From CAZFBA01 sp964517135 (GTDB lineage: Bacteria > Cyanobacteriota > Vampirovibrionia > JBFMGH01): a DNA stretch of 64,000 nt. Shown one piece after another: positions 1-8,637 of this stretch (its first letter is position 1; every line of letters begins with the position of its first letter). The stretch spans positions 1 to 64,000 of the forward strand of contig CAZFBA010000010.1 in NCBI GenBank assembly GCA_964517135.1, given 5' to 3'. The position numbers and the translations under genes were made by a program. Under the pieces are notes generated by a model. It was not told the DNA's origin. It searched no databases and saw only the letters and a program-made list of their open reading frames with translations.

Positions 1-233
1 GTGCATAACTTAAAAATTTTTCGATTTTCAAAACCCAGATCCCGCCCACCCTAAATGAAGGCATGGGGTCTCTTCTTTTTTAAAAAAGAAGCAAAAACTT
101 TTCACAACTGGCTTGCTGGCTTCGTATACGTGCTTTGAAAGCCCAGGCCAATCGACTCGTTCAACCCATATCTTTACTTTTAAAATTTTTGAAAATCGAA
201 AACAAAAAGTCTATTGTTATAGTTATGCATTAG
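1..233 (+). repeat. Miniature inverted-terminal repeat, copy A
   Basis: The left end reads GTGCATAACTT, then an A/T stretch, then CGATTTTCAAAA. The right end mirrors this with TTTTGAAAATCG, a spacer, and AGTTATGCATTA near 221-232. A similar sequence lies in the opposite orientation at 4328-4493, and related copies lie near 12.3, 34.1 and 55.6 kb. Termini and flanks of the core are conserved while the interior varies. There is no credible ORF, so this is a non-autonomous MITE-like or REP-like element. The left boundary may extend beyond the window. No gene is visible in 1-297. Confidence 0.7.
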
Positions 234-297
234 TCTTGAAACCCTTGTTTCTTTGATGAGTTCAGTATATTTAAGGCTTAAACGTGCCTTTGTAAGA

Positions 298-1236
298 TTA
301 TATGAGATACTCATCAAGTATAGTCACACTGCCTTTTGCAGTATCAAGTTCACAAACTACACCCTGCGGTATGGTTGTTTTGTTTTCGCCATGTCCGCAG
401 CTGAAACCATACATCACAGGGATATTTATGTCCTGAAATATATCTTTAATAATATCCAGTGGAGATAATTTGTTTACTTCTTTTGAGTCTGACCTCACAA
501 TATCAGTAAATTCACCAAATACAACTCCTCTAACCTGATTAAAAACACCGGCAAGCTTTAAGTGTATGAGAGATCTATCTATTCTGTAGAGGCTTTCGCC
601 AATATCTTCTATAAAAAGTATCCTGTCATGGAGGTCTGGGGTATAGCGTGTTCCGCAAAGAGCTGACATGAGGGCCAGGTTGCCTGTTAAAATTCTTCCC
701 TGCACCCTGCCTGTGTTAATACATTCTGCCTGATGGGCATTTTCAAGCCTGTATGGAACAACAAATTTTCCTTCAAGTGTTTGCCAGACATTCTGCCATG
801 TAAATTCAGACAGGGTATTTCTGCCAAAATCGCTTACAGTAAGCGGGCCGTGAAAAGTTATTAAGTCTGAATATTTATCAAAAGCAAAATGCAGGGCTGT
901 CACATCAGAATAACCCAGAAAGATTTTGGGGTTTTCTCTTATCAGGCGATAATCTATTTTATCCAGAAGTCTCATGCAGCCATAACCACCTCGGGCTACA
1001 AATATAGCTTTTATTTCAGGGTTTTCAAAAAAAGACATCAGGTCACAGAGCCGGTCTTTATCTTCACCAGCAAGGTACCATTTCTTTTTCTTTAAAGATG
1101 GAGCCAGTTCTATCTGATAGCCATTCTCTTTTATATTACTGATTGCTTTATCCAGCATGGCGGGTTCTTTAATAGCCCCTGCCGGTGCAATTATCCCTAT
1201 TTTATCTTTTTTTAAGAGCTTTTCTGGTTTAATCAT
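298..1236 (-). CDS. LD-carboxypeptidase (peptidase family S66, LdcA/MccF-like)
   Basis: A 312-residue protein with the layout of the S66 serine peptidases, which trim the terminal D-Ala from murein tetrapeptides in the cytoplasm during cell-wall recycling or, in MccF relatives, cleave peptide-nucleotide antibiotics. The nucleophile motif GYSD gives Ser110, preceded by the ARGGYG loop (81-86). The other triad residues are Glu210 (FIEDIGE) and His282 (GHGENK). Length is normal and no signal peptide is seen. It is the last gene of a three-gene minus-strand operon after a GH35 beta-galactosidase and a small protein. That company suggests turnover of a glycan or muropeptide, but the substrate cannot be read from sequence. 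Confidence 0.88.
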   Translation of the reverse strand: MIKPEKLLKKDKIGIIAPAGAIKEPAMLDKAISNIKENGYQIELAPSLKKKKWYLAGEDKDRLCDLMSFFENPEIKAIFVARGGYGCMRLLDKIDYRLIRENPKIFLGYSDVTALHFAFDKYSDLITFHGPLTVSDFGRNTLSEFTWQNVWQTLEGKFVVPYRLENAHQAECINTGRVQGRILTGNLALMSALCGTRYTPDLHDRILFIEDIGESLYRIDRSLIHLKLAGVFNQVRGVVFGEFTDIVRSDSKEVNKLSPLDIIKDIFQDINIPVMYGFSCGHGENKTTIPQGVVCELDTAKGSVTILDEYLI

Positions 1237-1286
1237 TTATACAGTATGCCTTATGCGAAAAGTTGTATCAGTTGAAGGAAAAAGAT

Positions 1287-1664
1287 TCAGGAGTCTGGTT
1301 GAATTGTATCGCTGACTGTTACTTGAATAAGCCCTGCTTCACGTGATAGCAATTCAAATGATATGTTGTTTTTCCCCTCTATAAGGCCTTCTCTACCCAG
1401 TAACAGGCAGGTTCCTTTCTGTCCGAAGGTGAAAAGTACTGGGTTTTCGGGTGATATTCTGTCTGTATGAATTCTTTTGCCGTTGGTATCAATTTTTATT
1501 TTATCAGCCTGATATGTAGTATCGTTAAGCTTTATAAAATTTACGCCGGTTAATATACCCGGCCCGAGAATATTTTTTAGGTCAAAGGCTATGCCTTCCG
1601 GTGTTTTTCTCAGGCTGCCTTTACGATAGAGACGTCTTAATAATGCCCTGGGAACGAAAGACAA
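1287..1664 (-). CDS. Small conserved protein of unknown function
   Basis: A 125-residue protein, apparently starting at TTG, with GAGGAG about ten bases upstream inside the end of the preceding gene. It lies 6 bp after the GH35 gene and about 50 bp before the LD-carboxypeptidase gene, so the three are probably co-transcribed. The N-terminus (VPRALLRRLYRKGSL) is highly basic and the rest looks like a beta-rich single domain; there is no signal peptide or membrane segment. I recall similar short bacterial and archaeal proteins carrying the label hydroxymethylglutaryl-CoA reductase. This one is far too short for that enzyme and has none of its motifs, so I give no function. Confidence 0.6.
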   Translation of the reverse strand: MSFVPRALLRRLYRKGSLRKTPEGIAFDLKNILGPGILTGVNFIKLNDTTYQADKIKIDTNGKRIHTDRISPENPVLFTFGQKGTCLLLGREGLIEGKNNISFELLSREAGLIQVTVSDTIQPDS

Positions 1665-1670
1665 TTAGTT

Positions 1671-4220
1671 TTACTCCTCAAGCTCTGTTAGCCGGTAGAC
1701 CTCATAAGGTTCAATATATATATTAACATTATTCATCAAGCCTGTGTAGTTTTTAACATTATCAATGGAACGATACCATATAATAAGTTTAATTGAATTT
1801 TTATTTCCGTTCTGGTGATAAAACATTTCAGGTAAATAAAACTTATTTTGAGGGCCTTTATCTCTCCAGAACTGACCGATAAGAGTATCATTCAGAAATA
1901 TGCTTGCTTTGTTGAAAGGTGGATTATCAAAAACCAGTCCCAGTGGCATATGATGTTCATCCGGTACAGTGAAGATAAACTCTGAGGTGGCACAAATAAC
2001 ATTTTTGTTCCCGGTATCTTCGTTTATTTTTGCAATATTATGATCAACAATGGTGTCATTATTCAGTGCATCTTTAATATACCACTTCAGGCCTTTTTCA
2101 GGGTTTGTATGATATGATATTAGCCCCCTTGGGTTTGCTGCATCATCTTCAAAGCCTTTATTATATCCCATACTCTGTATCAAGAGAACCAGCCTGTTAT
2201 TTTCTAGCTGAAGGTCTGCTGGCACATCAAAGGTATCAGGGGGTGTTTCATCTTTACCGCTGACAAACTCAAAGCAATCACGGGCAAAAATCTCTTTACC
2301 ATTTAAATACACTGCGTAACAGTGCCTTGCACCAATGGTCAGTTGATCAATCTTTCCTTCCCAGGAAGTCTGATACCAGTAAAAACTGCCGTAAAGGCCG
2401 TTATAAGCAGCATCGAGATAATTATTGCTGACTTCTTTCCAGCCTTCAGTTTCTTTCTCAATCTCAGGTGCAATTCTAAAGAGCTGCCAGTTATTAAGTT
2501 TAACAGGTTCAAGCTGTTCTGGTTTTTCCACATATGTACGTTCAATATTGCCAGTGATATTAATACATAATAGCTCTTTTTTTTCTCTGGTTGCAAGTGA
2601 TTTCAGATTATTATCTATTGTAATATAATCAGGGCCTACAATAGCATTATTATTGTATATATTAACAAAGTCCAGCATAGATTGTGGCAGGAATATAAAG
2701 TATGTTTTATGTTTTTCTGATTCAATTTTAACCCTGACAGGCTTCTGCAAGGCGGGTGAATTCTTAAAGAATAGCTTATAATAATTGTCATTTTCTTTTT
2801 CAAGACTGAGTTGTTCAATGCCATGCTCATCAATCTTAATGCTTGCGCTATCAGGTGCTTCAAATCTCATTTCACCTGAAAGATCTGTCCTGGGTAGTAT
2901 AACCTGATTGTATTTATCCTTTAGTCTTACCCGATAAGGTATAGTCGAATAGCTTACAAAAATTTCATTTATCTTAAGGTCTGATGGCAAGATGAGCATC
3001 TCTTGAGGGTCTATTTCAAAAGAATATTCACCATTAATAGTAGCTGATACCTTACCTGTGCAGTCATTTCTAACAAACAACCATCTTGAACCATCTCTTA
3101 AACTGGTGCGTGAACGATAGGTTAAAATCGTATCAGAATTATCTGTCTTTATTTCAGGCTGATTTTTAGAGAGTTCAGTTTTTGTGAGGTCAAAGCTCAT
3201 CAGAAAATTATTTATAGAACGTGCCTGATAGAATCTTTCTGTTGGCACACCGGCTTCTGTCAGCGGAGCAGCAAAGTCATATGAAGTATAAACCTCTGTA
3301 CTGCCTAGATGATCCCAGTTTGTGCCACCGCAACCCATATAATGAGTGAATGCTGTTACTCCCTGCGATAGTGATGTTTTTGTTACGATATCAATATGGG
3401 CTCTGCCAAGTGCTTCTCTCATATTATCATAGCCCATGCCGCCCCATTTGTCGAACCAGCCAGCCTGCAATTCAGCAATAAAAAGAGGCGATGCAGGAGA
3501 AAATTCTCTAACACTTTCTTCAAGCATATCAAGCAGAGCGAACACCTCGGGGAAACTCTGCCAGGGCTGGTCAAAATAAGTAACAGAATAGTTGTCTATA
3601 GCGTATATATCAACTATATCAGCATATAGCCCTGAAGCATACATATCGTTGTGCATGAGAGGCAGCTTGCACCCGAGAGACCTAACTATATCACGTAGTT
3701 CAATCATATAATCTTCTTCAAGTTCATTAGTATGATATTCATTCTCGATTTGAACAGTGATAATGTTTGTGCAGTCATTAATTATCGGTATTACCTGCTC
3801 ATACCATTCTCTGATGGCTTTCATATATTTTTCTGAATAGACAAAATCGTTGTCTTTTCTGTTTCTGAGTATTAGATCTCTCTGTCCGAGCAGCCACCCG
3901 GGGAACCCGCCGCCTGATACTTCTGCATTTATATAGGGGCCAGGCCTTGCTATAACATACAGGTTCAGTTCTTCTGCTATTTTTATAAGCTTTCTAATAT
4001 CTTTCATCCCGGTAAAGTCATAACTGCCCGGCGCATTACAATGATACCCCCAGTTGAGATACATATCGATTGCATTATAGCCTGCCATTTTGAGCTTGCA
4101 CAGTCTGTCATGCCAGGCTTTTTCTCCAGGCAGCCTGAAATAGTGCACAGCAGCAGCTCTTATAACTTCTCTTTTATCATTAATGATGAATGAATATTGA
4201 TCAAAATTGACATTGCTCAC
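1671..4220 (-). CDS. Glycoside hydrolase family 35 beta-galactosidase
   Basis: An 849-residue cytoplasmic GH35 enzyme that would release terminal beta-linked galactose from oligosaccharides. The N-terminal TIM barrel shows the family landmarks: ARPGPYINAE (91-100), the acid/base motif IENEYH with Glu161, and the nucleophile region FIAELQAGWFD with Glu250. The remaining ~500 residues look like the beta-sandwich domains usual in the family. The start is GTG at 4220 with AGAGGA upstream. There is no signal peptide, so it acts on imported sugars or internal glycans. It leads an operon with the small protein and the LD-carboxypeptidase. The operon is bracketed by inverted copies of a short intergenic repeat, which may hint at mobility. 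Confidence 0.9.
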   Translation of the reverse strand: MSNVNFDQYSFIINDKREVIRAAAVHYFRLPGEKAWHDRLCKLKMAGYNAIDMYLNWGYHCNAPGSYDFTGMKDIRKLIKIAEELNLYVIARPGPYINAEVSGGGFPGWLLGQRDLILRNRKDNDFVYSEKYMKAIREWYEQVIPIINDCTNIITVQIENEYHTNELEEDYMIELRDIVRSLGCKLPLMHNDMYASGLYADIVDIYAIDNYSVTYFDQPWQSFPEVFALLDMLEESVREFSPASPLFIAELQAGWFDKWGGMGYDNMREALGRAHIDIVTKTSLSQGVTAFTHYMGCGGTNWDHLGSTEVYTSYDFAAPLTEAGVPTERFYQARSINNFLMSFDLTKTELSKNQPEIKTDNSDTILTYRSRTSLRDGSRWLFVRNDCTGKVSATINGEYSFEIDPQEMLILPSDLKINEIFVSYSTIPYRVRLKDKYNQVILPRTDLSGEMRFEAPDSASIKIDEHGIEQLSLEKENDNYYKLFFKNSPALQKPVRVKIESEKHKTYFIFLPQSMLDFVNIYNNNAIVGPDYITIDNNLKSLATREKKELLCINITGNIERTYVEKPEQLEPVKLNNWQLFRIAPEIEKETEGWKEVSNNYLDAAYNGLYGSFYWYQTSWEGKIDQLTIGARHCYAVYLNGKEIFARDCFEFVSGKDETPPDTFDVPADLQLENNRLVLLIQSMGYNKGFEDDAANPRGLISYHTNPEKGLKWYIKDALNNDTIVDHNIAKINEDTGNKNVICATSEFIFTVPDEHHMPLGLVFDNPPFNKASIFLNDTLIGQFWRDKGPQNKFYLPEMFYHQNGNKNSIKLIIWYRSIDNVKNYTGLMNNVNIYIEPYEVYRLTELEE

Positions 4221-4327
4221 GGTTGAAATCCTCTAATAGACGGCTTTGTTCTTGTCTATACCCCAGAATACCTGCCAGTAAAAAGTTTTATTTGTCTTCG
4301 ACCAGCAAACCCAATACTTAAAAAGAT

Positions 4328-4493
4328 TAATGCATAACTATAATGATAGATTTTTTGTTTTCGATTTTCAAAAAATATAAATGTAAGATACAGGTTGAAC
4401 GAGCAGGCAAAGCCTGTGAGTGAAACCCAATGCCTTCCTTAAGGGTGGGCGGGATCTGGGTTTGAAAATCGAAATTTTTTTTAAGTTATGTAC
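4328..4493 (-). repeat. Miniature inverted-terminal repeat, copy B
   Basis: Read on the minus strand this matches copy A at 1-233: CATAACTT, an A run, CGATTTTCAAA, CCCAGATCCCGCCCACCCT, a variable core, TCGTTCAACC, a TATCTTAC-like box, TTTTGAAAATCG, and AGTTATGCATTA. The core is about 65 bp shorter than in A. The two copies point in opposite directions around the GH35 operon. The rest of the 4221-4654 gap holds A/T-rich sequence with no ORF or hairpin that I would defend. Confidence 0.7.
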
Positions 4494-4654
4494 TGATCTT
4501 TTAAAAGGGCATATATTCAACTATAAATAAAATAATAATGTGTAAAGTAAAAAAAATCAAGCAATAATAATGATTTCAAGCAAAAATAAACAGGCACAAT
4601 CTTTTAAGAAAAAGGCCGGGCATAAGAGAAATATATATAAATTATTGTTATGGC

Positions 4655-5125
4655 TTAATCTCTAATCTTTTTAAAACCGTATTTTGTTGCTTTATCTTTA
4701 GTGAGGGCAGAGTGAAAGATATTTTTATGGAAGGTTTTAAGCTTAATTTCACTGATGTCGATAGGTTTGCGGTTGACATAAGAGCTCAAACCGAACTCTT
4801 CCTGAAGTTTTTCAGAACATTTAGTACAAAAATAGCCTTTTCTGGTCATGCTATTGACCTGGCTGCCGCACAATTTGCATTCTGCTATGAGTCTTGAACC
4901 TACGTTGGCAAGCTGTCCTGTGTAATAATATTCTTCAAGGTGATCCATGGGTATGCTTGTTTCAGAGTTGATTTGCCTGAGAGATATTTCTTGATCAGGG
5001 TTTTCACGCATATACCTGAAAATTACGATTAATTCGTGCCTTTCAATTGAGGCACAGACATCACAGATATCTCGTAACACTTTTTTATAAAGCTTACCGC
5101 ATTTCTTACAGTTTGCTAGTTTCAC
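4655..5125 (-). CDS. YvyF-like (TIGR03826-type) zinc-ribbon protein
   Basis: A 156-residue protein with a GTG start at 5125 and a GAGGG ribosome site. It has two Cys pairs near the N-terminus (CKKC at 6-9, CDVC at 21-24) and a second ribbon in the middle (CKLCG, CTKC). Between them is a helix-turn-helix-like segment (SLRQINSETSIP). This order resembles the YvyF/TIGR03826 proteins encoded next to flagellar regulators in Firmicutes; they bind zinc and are proposed regulators. No flagellar gene lies in this window, so the flagellar link is only by resemblance. It stands alone, divergent from the sulfur cluster. Confidence 0.6.
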   Translation of the reverse strand: MKLANCKKCGKLYKKVLRDICDVCASIERHELIVIFRYMRENPDQEISLRQINSETSIPMDHLEEYYYTGQLANVGSRLIAECKLCGSQVNSMTRKGYFCTKCSEKLQEEFGLSSYVNRKPIDISEIKLKTFHKNIFHSALTKDKATKYGFKKIRD

Positions 5126-5484
5126 TATTTACCCTCACAAATCAAACTTTTCATCTTTCTTTTAATTATTCCAAAGAGTTCAGGGTAAAAATACCTTCCT
5201 ATATAATATTAAATCGTCATAATTAGAAATTTCTTTAATAATGTTACCATTTATTTCTTAAATTTCTAAACAAACTTCTTAAAATAGCAAAAATCAGTAA
5301 TGATTATCAATAATTTGTATTTAGCAAAAACAATGCCTTTTTCAACAATATTTCCCTATCCATATAATTATTATACACTCAACTTAAGAATTATTTGTAC
5401 CTGAAAAGATATTATTATTTGGTTTTGCGCTCAACCAATAAAATTGTGTTAATTAATTATTTTTAACAAATATGCCAGCCAGGC

Positions 5485-5513
5485 TTGAACTAAAAAATTT
5501 AAACTATTATAAT
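5485..5513 (+). promoter_or_regulatory. Sigma70-type promoter of the sulfite reductase gene
   Basis: TTGAAC at 5485-5490, a 17-base spacer, and a perfect TATAAT at 5508-5513. The ATG of the sulfite reductase gene is about 41 bases further on. This is the clearest promoter match in the window. The rest of the 5126-5554 gap is very A/T-rich with no ORF, tRNA or riboswitch that I recognise. A regulator site could lie in the A/T-rich repeats around the -35 box, but I cannot define one. Confidence 0.55.
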
Positions 5514-5554
5514 AATTTAATCTTTAGTAAGTTAATCAATATAGTAAACTTAAA

Positions 5555-7105
5555 ATGTCCCCACACAAAACAACATTAGAACAACTTAAAAGCACTATAA
5601 ACCCATTTGATGCTTTCAAGCAAAACCTGACAGGCATTTCCAGGATGGAAAATTCTAAACTACCCCCAAAGGAAGATTATCTGCTAAAATGGAACGGCCT
5701 ATATCTTCAATATCCGGCTGAAAAAGAATTGTATATGCTAAGATTAAAGTTACCTAACGGTCTTATAGATTTCAATCAGTTTAAAAGCATCAACGAAATT
5801 TTGATTTACACTAAAAATGACTTTCTTGATCTTACCACAAGACAGGATATACAATTCCGCAATCTTAAACTGACCTACCTGCCAGAAATATTCAATATAC
5901 TTGATGTTGCTCAGCTAACATCAACAGGGGCCTGCGGAGACAATATAAGAAATATTGTTTCCTGCCCTCTAAATACACTTAACAGACATTCAGCTGTTAG
6001 CCATCTGGTAAGACAGATTACATACTATTATCTAGGAAACTATGATTACGCAAGACTACCCAGGAAATTTAAAATAGCTATTTCTAACTGTGAAAATAAT
6101 TGCACCCCAATAGAAATTAATGATATTGGTATATTAATAGTTACAGAAAACAAAATCACGAAATATTGCATCTTTGCAGGAGGAGGTCTGGCACTACAAC
6201 CCACAGCTGCAAGTTATCTAGGGTATACAGATAATATAGATCACCTTTTAAAAGTAATAGATGCCATAATACAGATATTTAACAAGAGAGGCAACAGGAA
6301 TAACCGTCATAAAGCCCGGCTCAAATACTTAATTAAAGAACTGGGATTCGAGTTATTTCTTGAAACTGTTGAAAAACAAGCAAGTATAACACTGAATAAG
6401 ACCAGAATATTTAATGATAAGCAACACATACGAACAGATCATACAGGTATTAAAAGAATACATAATACTGATAAGTTTTTTATAACCATACCAGTGATGA
6501 CAGGGAGACTTAATTTATTCCAGATAAATAACCTGCTTGAAGTTATGAATAATATAGGATCTAAAAGTCTTATTGTTACAGCATTCCAAAATATAATAAT
6601 TTCTGATATACCCGAAACAAAACTTGAAATAGCAAAAGAAATCTTACTAAAGGCTTTTCCTGACTTTGAAACAAGCTTCTGGAAGCAGCGTTTCATACTC
6701 TGTACAGGCAAAGAGTTCTGTAACAAAGCAATAGTAGAAACAAAAAACATTGCTAACAAACTTATTAACCAGTTAGAAAACTCAAACATCAAAACAGACC
6801 TTCAAATATCAATGAGCGGTTGCCATAATAGCTGTAGCCAGAATCTTATAGCAGATATTGGCCTTCAAGGAACCAGAATTAATGATTCTGATGGTTATAA
6901 ATATGGGTTTAATTTACTTGCAGGCAGCAACTTAAACTATGATAAAACCATTTTTGCAAAGACTGTTATTAAAAATATTCCATCTAATAAGATCTATGAT
7001 ACATTAACAGAGCTCTTAACTGACTATGAATACAAAAAACCTTTATATAATAGTTTTAGCGAATATATTCAAACAGAATATATTAGCCAAAACTGCCGAA
7101 TGTAA
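5555..7105 (+). CDS. Siroheme/4Fe-4S assimilatory sulfite (or nitrite) reductase
   Basis: A 516-residue member of the ferredoxin-type nitrite/sulfite reductase family, which reduces sulfite to sulfide (or nitrite to ammonia) with six electrons. The first half carries the ferredoxin-like half-domain and the arginine-rich siroheme region (TRQDIQFR, STGACGDN-R). The C-terminal half has the four ligands of the siroheme-bridged 4Fe-4S cluster: Cys383 and Cys389 (C-x5-C), then Cys423 and Cys427 (C-x3-C). Length is normal for the single-subunit enzymes. Next to an APS-reductase-type CysH, cysteine synthase and an anion transporter, sulfite is the likelier substrate. No flavoprotein partner is present, so ferredoxin is the probable electron donor. 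Confidence 0.85.
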   Translation: MSPHKTTLEQLKSTINPFDAFKQNLTGISRMENSKLPPKEDYLLKWNGLYLQYPAEKELYMLRLKLPNGLIDFNQFKSINEILIYTKNDFLDLTTRQDIQFRNLKLTYLPEIFNILDVAQLTSTGACGDNIRNIVSCPLNTLNRHSAVSHLVRQITYYYLGNYDYARLPRKFKIAISNCENNCTPIEINDIGILIVTENKITKYCIFAGGGLALQPTAASYLGYTDNIDHLLKVIDAIIQIFNKRGNRNNRHKARLKYLIKELGFELFLETVEKQASITLNKTRIFNDKQHIRTDHTGIKRIHNTDKFFITIPVMTGRLNLFQINNLLEVMNNIGSKSLIVTAFQNIIISDIPETKLEIAKEILLKAFPDFETSFWKQRFILCTGKEFCNKAIVETKNIANKLINQLENSNIKTDLQISMSGCHNSCSQNLIADIGLQGTRINDSDGYKYGFNLLAGSNLNYDKTIFAKTVIKNIPSNKIYDTLTELLTDYEYKKPLYNSFSEYIQTEYISQNCRM

Positions 7106-7129
7106 CAAATTTAATTATACCTGAACCAT

Positions 7130-7159
7130 TTGACGTAAACTTTTTTATAATAGTTATAT
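7130..7159 (+). promoter_or_regulatory. Possible promoter before the Rrf2 regulator gene
   Basis: TTGACG at 7130-7135 is followed after 17-18 bases by GTTATA/TTATAT at 7153-7159. A TATAAT at 7146-7151 is too close to this -35 to pair with it. The start codon lies about 37 bases downstream. The intergenic gap is only 90 bp, so read-through from the sulfite reductase gene is also possible. Confidence 0.3.
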
Positions 7160-7195
7160 CAATATTTTAGTTTATTAATAAGTTGAAATGACCAT

Positions 7196-7609
7196 ATGCT
7201 AACAGTATCATCAAAATTTATCTACTCTTTAAGTGCAATACTTGAACTTTCACTGCATCCCAAAGGGCATTGCGTTCAAATTAAAGAAATTGCCTGTGCC
7301 CAAAATATACCCATAAGCTTTCTGGAGCAAATATTAATGCAACTGAAAAATGCAGGACTCGTAAAAAGCACCAGAGGCGCACAGGGCGGATACCAATTAA
7401 CAAAAAGCCCTGCAGAAATTAAAATTGCTGATATACTCGCAGCTGTACATAGCCCTGTTAACCTTACCAGCACAACTACGAAAGAAAACGTCATTAACGA
7501 CTTTCTTGAAGATTGTCAACATTGTCTCAAAGAACGTTTTAATACCACTATTTTACAATTGATCGAAAAAAGAAAACAACGAGAAGAGCAAAATATGTAC
7601 TATATTTAG
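7196..7609 (+). CDS. Rrf2-family transcriptional regulator, CymR-like
   Basis: A 137-residue Rrf2 protein. The N-terminal winged helix is clear: KFIYSLSAILELS, then IKEIACAQNIPISFLEQILMQL and the wing TRGAQGGYQLTK. IscR-type iron-sulfur sensors have three closely spaced cysteines in the C-terminal part; this protein has only Cys107 and Cys110 there. That favours CymR-type sensing, in which the regulator binds cysteine synthase to repress sulfur genes. The cysteine synthase gene starts 9 bp downstream, and sulfur-assimilation genes surround both. I infer that it controls this cluster in response to cysteine or O-acetylserine supply. An iron-sulfur role is less likely but not excluded. Confidence 0.85.
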   Translation: MLTVSSKFIYSLSAILELSLHPKGHCVQIKEIACAQNIPISFLEQILMQLKNAGLVKSTRGAQGGYQLTKSPAEIKIADILAAVHSPVNLTSTTTKENVINDFLEDCQHCLKERFNTTILQLIEKRKQREEQNMYYI

Positions 7610-7618
7610 GAAAAAACT

Positions 7619-8545
7619 ATGCTGCATCCTGATATCTATAATGACATAACACAAACAATTGGCAATACTCCACTTATAAAGCTGAATAGAGTAAGCTTTG
7701 GCTGTAAAGCTAACCTCATAGCAAAGGTTGAATCATTTAACCCATGTGGCTCTATAAAAGATAGAATAGCACTTAGCATGATTGAAGCAGCAGAAAAGGG
7801 TGGTTTGATAACAAAAGATACAACTATTATCGAACCAACCAGCGGTAACACAGGTATTGCCCTGGCTTGTGTATGTGCTGCAAAACAATATAAGCTGATC
7901 TTAACAATGCCTGAAAATATGAGTTTCGAAAGAATAAGAATCTTAAAAACATTTGGCGTTAATGTTGTACTAACACCTGCTTCTGAAGGCATGCTGGGAG
8001 CAATAAATAAAGCATTTGAACTTGCTTCAATACATAAAGATTCATTTATACCCCAGCAATTTGTCAATAAAGCCAACCCTGATATACATAATAAGACCAC
8101 CGCAAGAGAAATCTGGAATACAACAAAAGGAAACATTGCTGCACTGGTCGCTGGCGTAGGTACAGGTGGTACTATTACAGGAGTTGGAGAGTTTTTAAAA
8201 GAAAAAAATCAGAATATTTGTATAGTAGCAGTTGAACCAGAAGATTCAAATGTTTTATCTGGAGGAAAGCCAAGCAATCACATAATTCAAGGTATCGGAG
8301 CTGGTTTTATACCAGATGTTTTAGATATCACCATTATTGATGAAATAATAACAGTAAGCAATAAAAATGCATTCAATATGGCACAGAACCTTGCCAGAAA
8401 AGAAGGCATCTTCTGTGGTATATCATCAGGAGCAGCAACTGTCGCAGCTATTGAACTCGCCAAAAGAGATGAGTTTGAAAATAAGAATATCATTGTTATA
8501 TTGCCTGATACAGGAGAACGATACACAATGATGGAAATGTCTTAA
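7619..8545 (+). CDS. cysK: Cysteine synthase (O-acetylserine sulfhydrylase)
   Basis: A 308-residue PLP enzyme of the fold-type II family that makes cysteine from O-acetylserine and sulfide. The PLP lysine is Lys47 in GSIKDRIA. The substrate loop is TSGNTGIALA (from 74), and the phosphate loop is GVGTGGTITG. Length and motif spacing fit CysK better than cystathionine beta-synthase, since no CBS domains follow. It lies 9 bp after the Rrf2 regulator gene with AGGA before ATG, so it is in the same transcript. It would take the sulfide made by the sulfite reductase encoded upstream. In CymR systems it also acts as the co-repressor. Confidence 0.93.
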   Translation: MLHPDIYNDITQTIGNTPLIKLNRVSFGCKANLIAKVESFNPCGSIKDRIALSMIEAAEKGGLITKDTTIIEPTSGNTGIALACVCAAKQYKLILTMPENMSFERIRILKTFGVNVVLTPASEGMLGAINKAFELASIHKDSFIPQQFVNKANPDIHNKTTAREIWNTTKGNIAALVAGVGTGGTITGVGEFLKEKNQNICIVAVEPEDSNVLSGGKPSNHIIQGIGAGFIPDVLDITIIDEIITVSNKNAFNMAQNLARKEGIFCGISSGAATVAAIELAKRDEFENKNIIVILPDTGERYTMMEMS

Positions 8546-8580
8546 GCCTGACGAACGCTTTTTAAAACCGTCAGGCTTAA
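8542..8580 (+). terminator. Stem-loop at the end of cysK
   Basis: A perfect 12-bp stem (TTAAGCCTGACG, 8542-8553, with CGTCAGGCTTAA, 8569-8580) encloses a 15-base loop and overlaps the cysK stop codon. There is no U run after it, so it may be a weak terminator or an mRNA-stabilising hairpin separating the regulator-cysK part from the downstream transporter part. Confidence 0.5.
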
Positions 8581-8637
8581 ATTGTGAGTTAAACTTGACT
8601 ATTTCGATCAATTTATAAGAATTAAAGGGAGGCATTT

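Noticed and set aside
253..468. Plus-strand frame over the LD-carboxypeptidase gene 3' end
   Set aside because: It lies opposite a well-supported gene and has no recognisable product.
1287..1664. Hydroxymethylglutaryl-CoA reductase label for the 125-residue protein
   Set aside because: I recall the label on similar proteins, but the protein is too short and shows none of that enzyme's catalytic or cofactor motifs.
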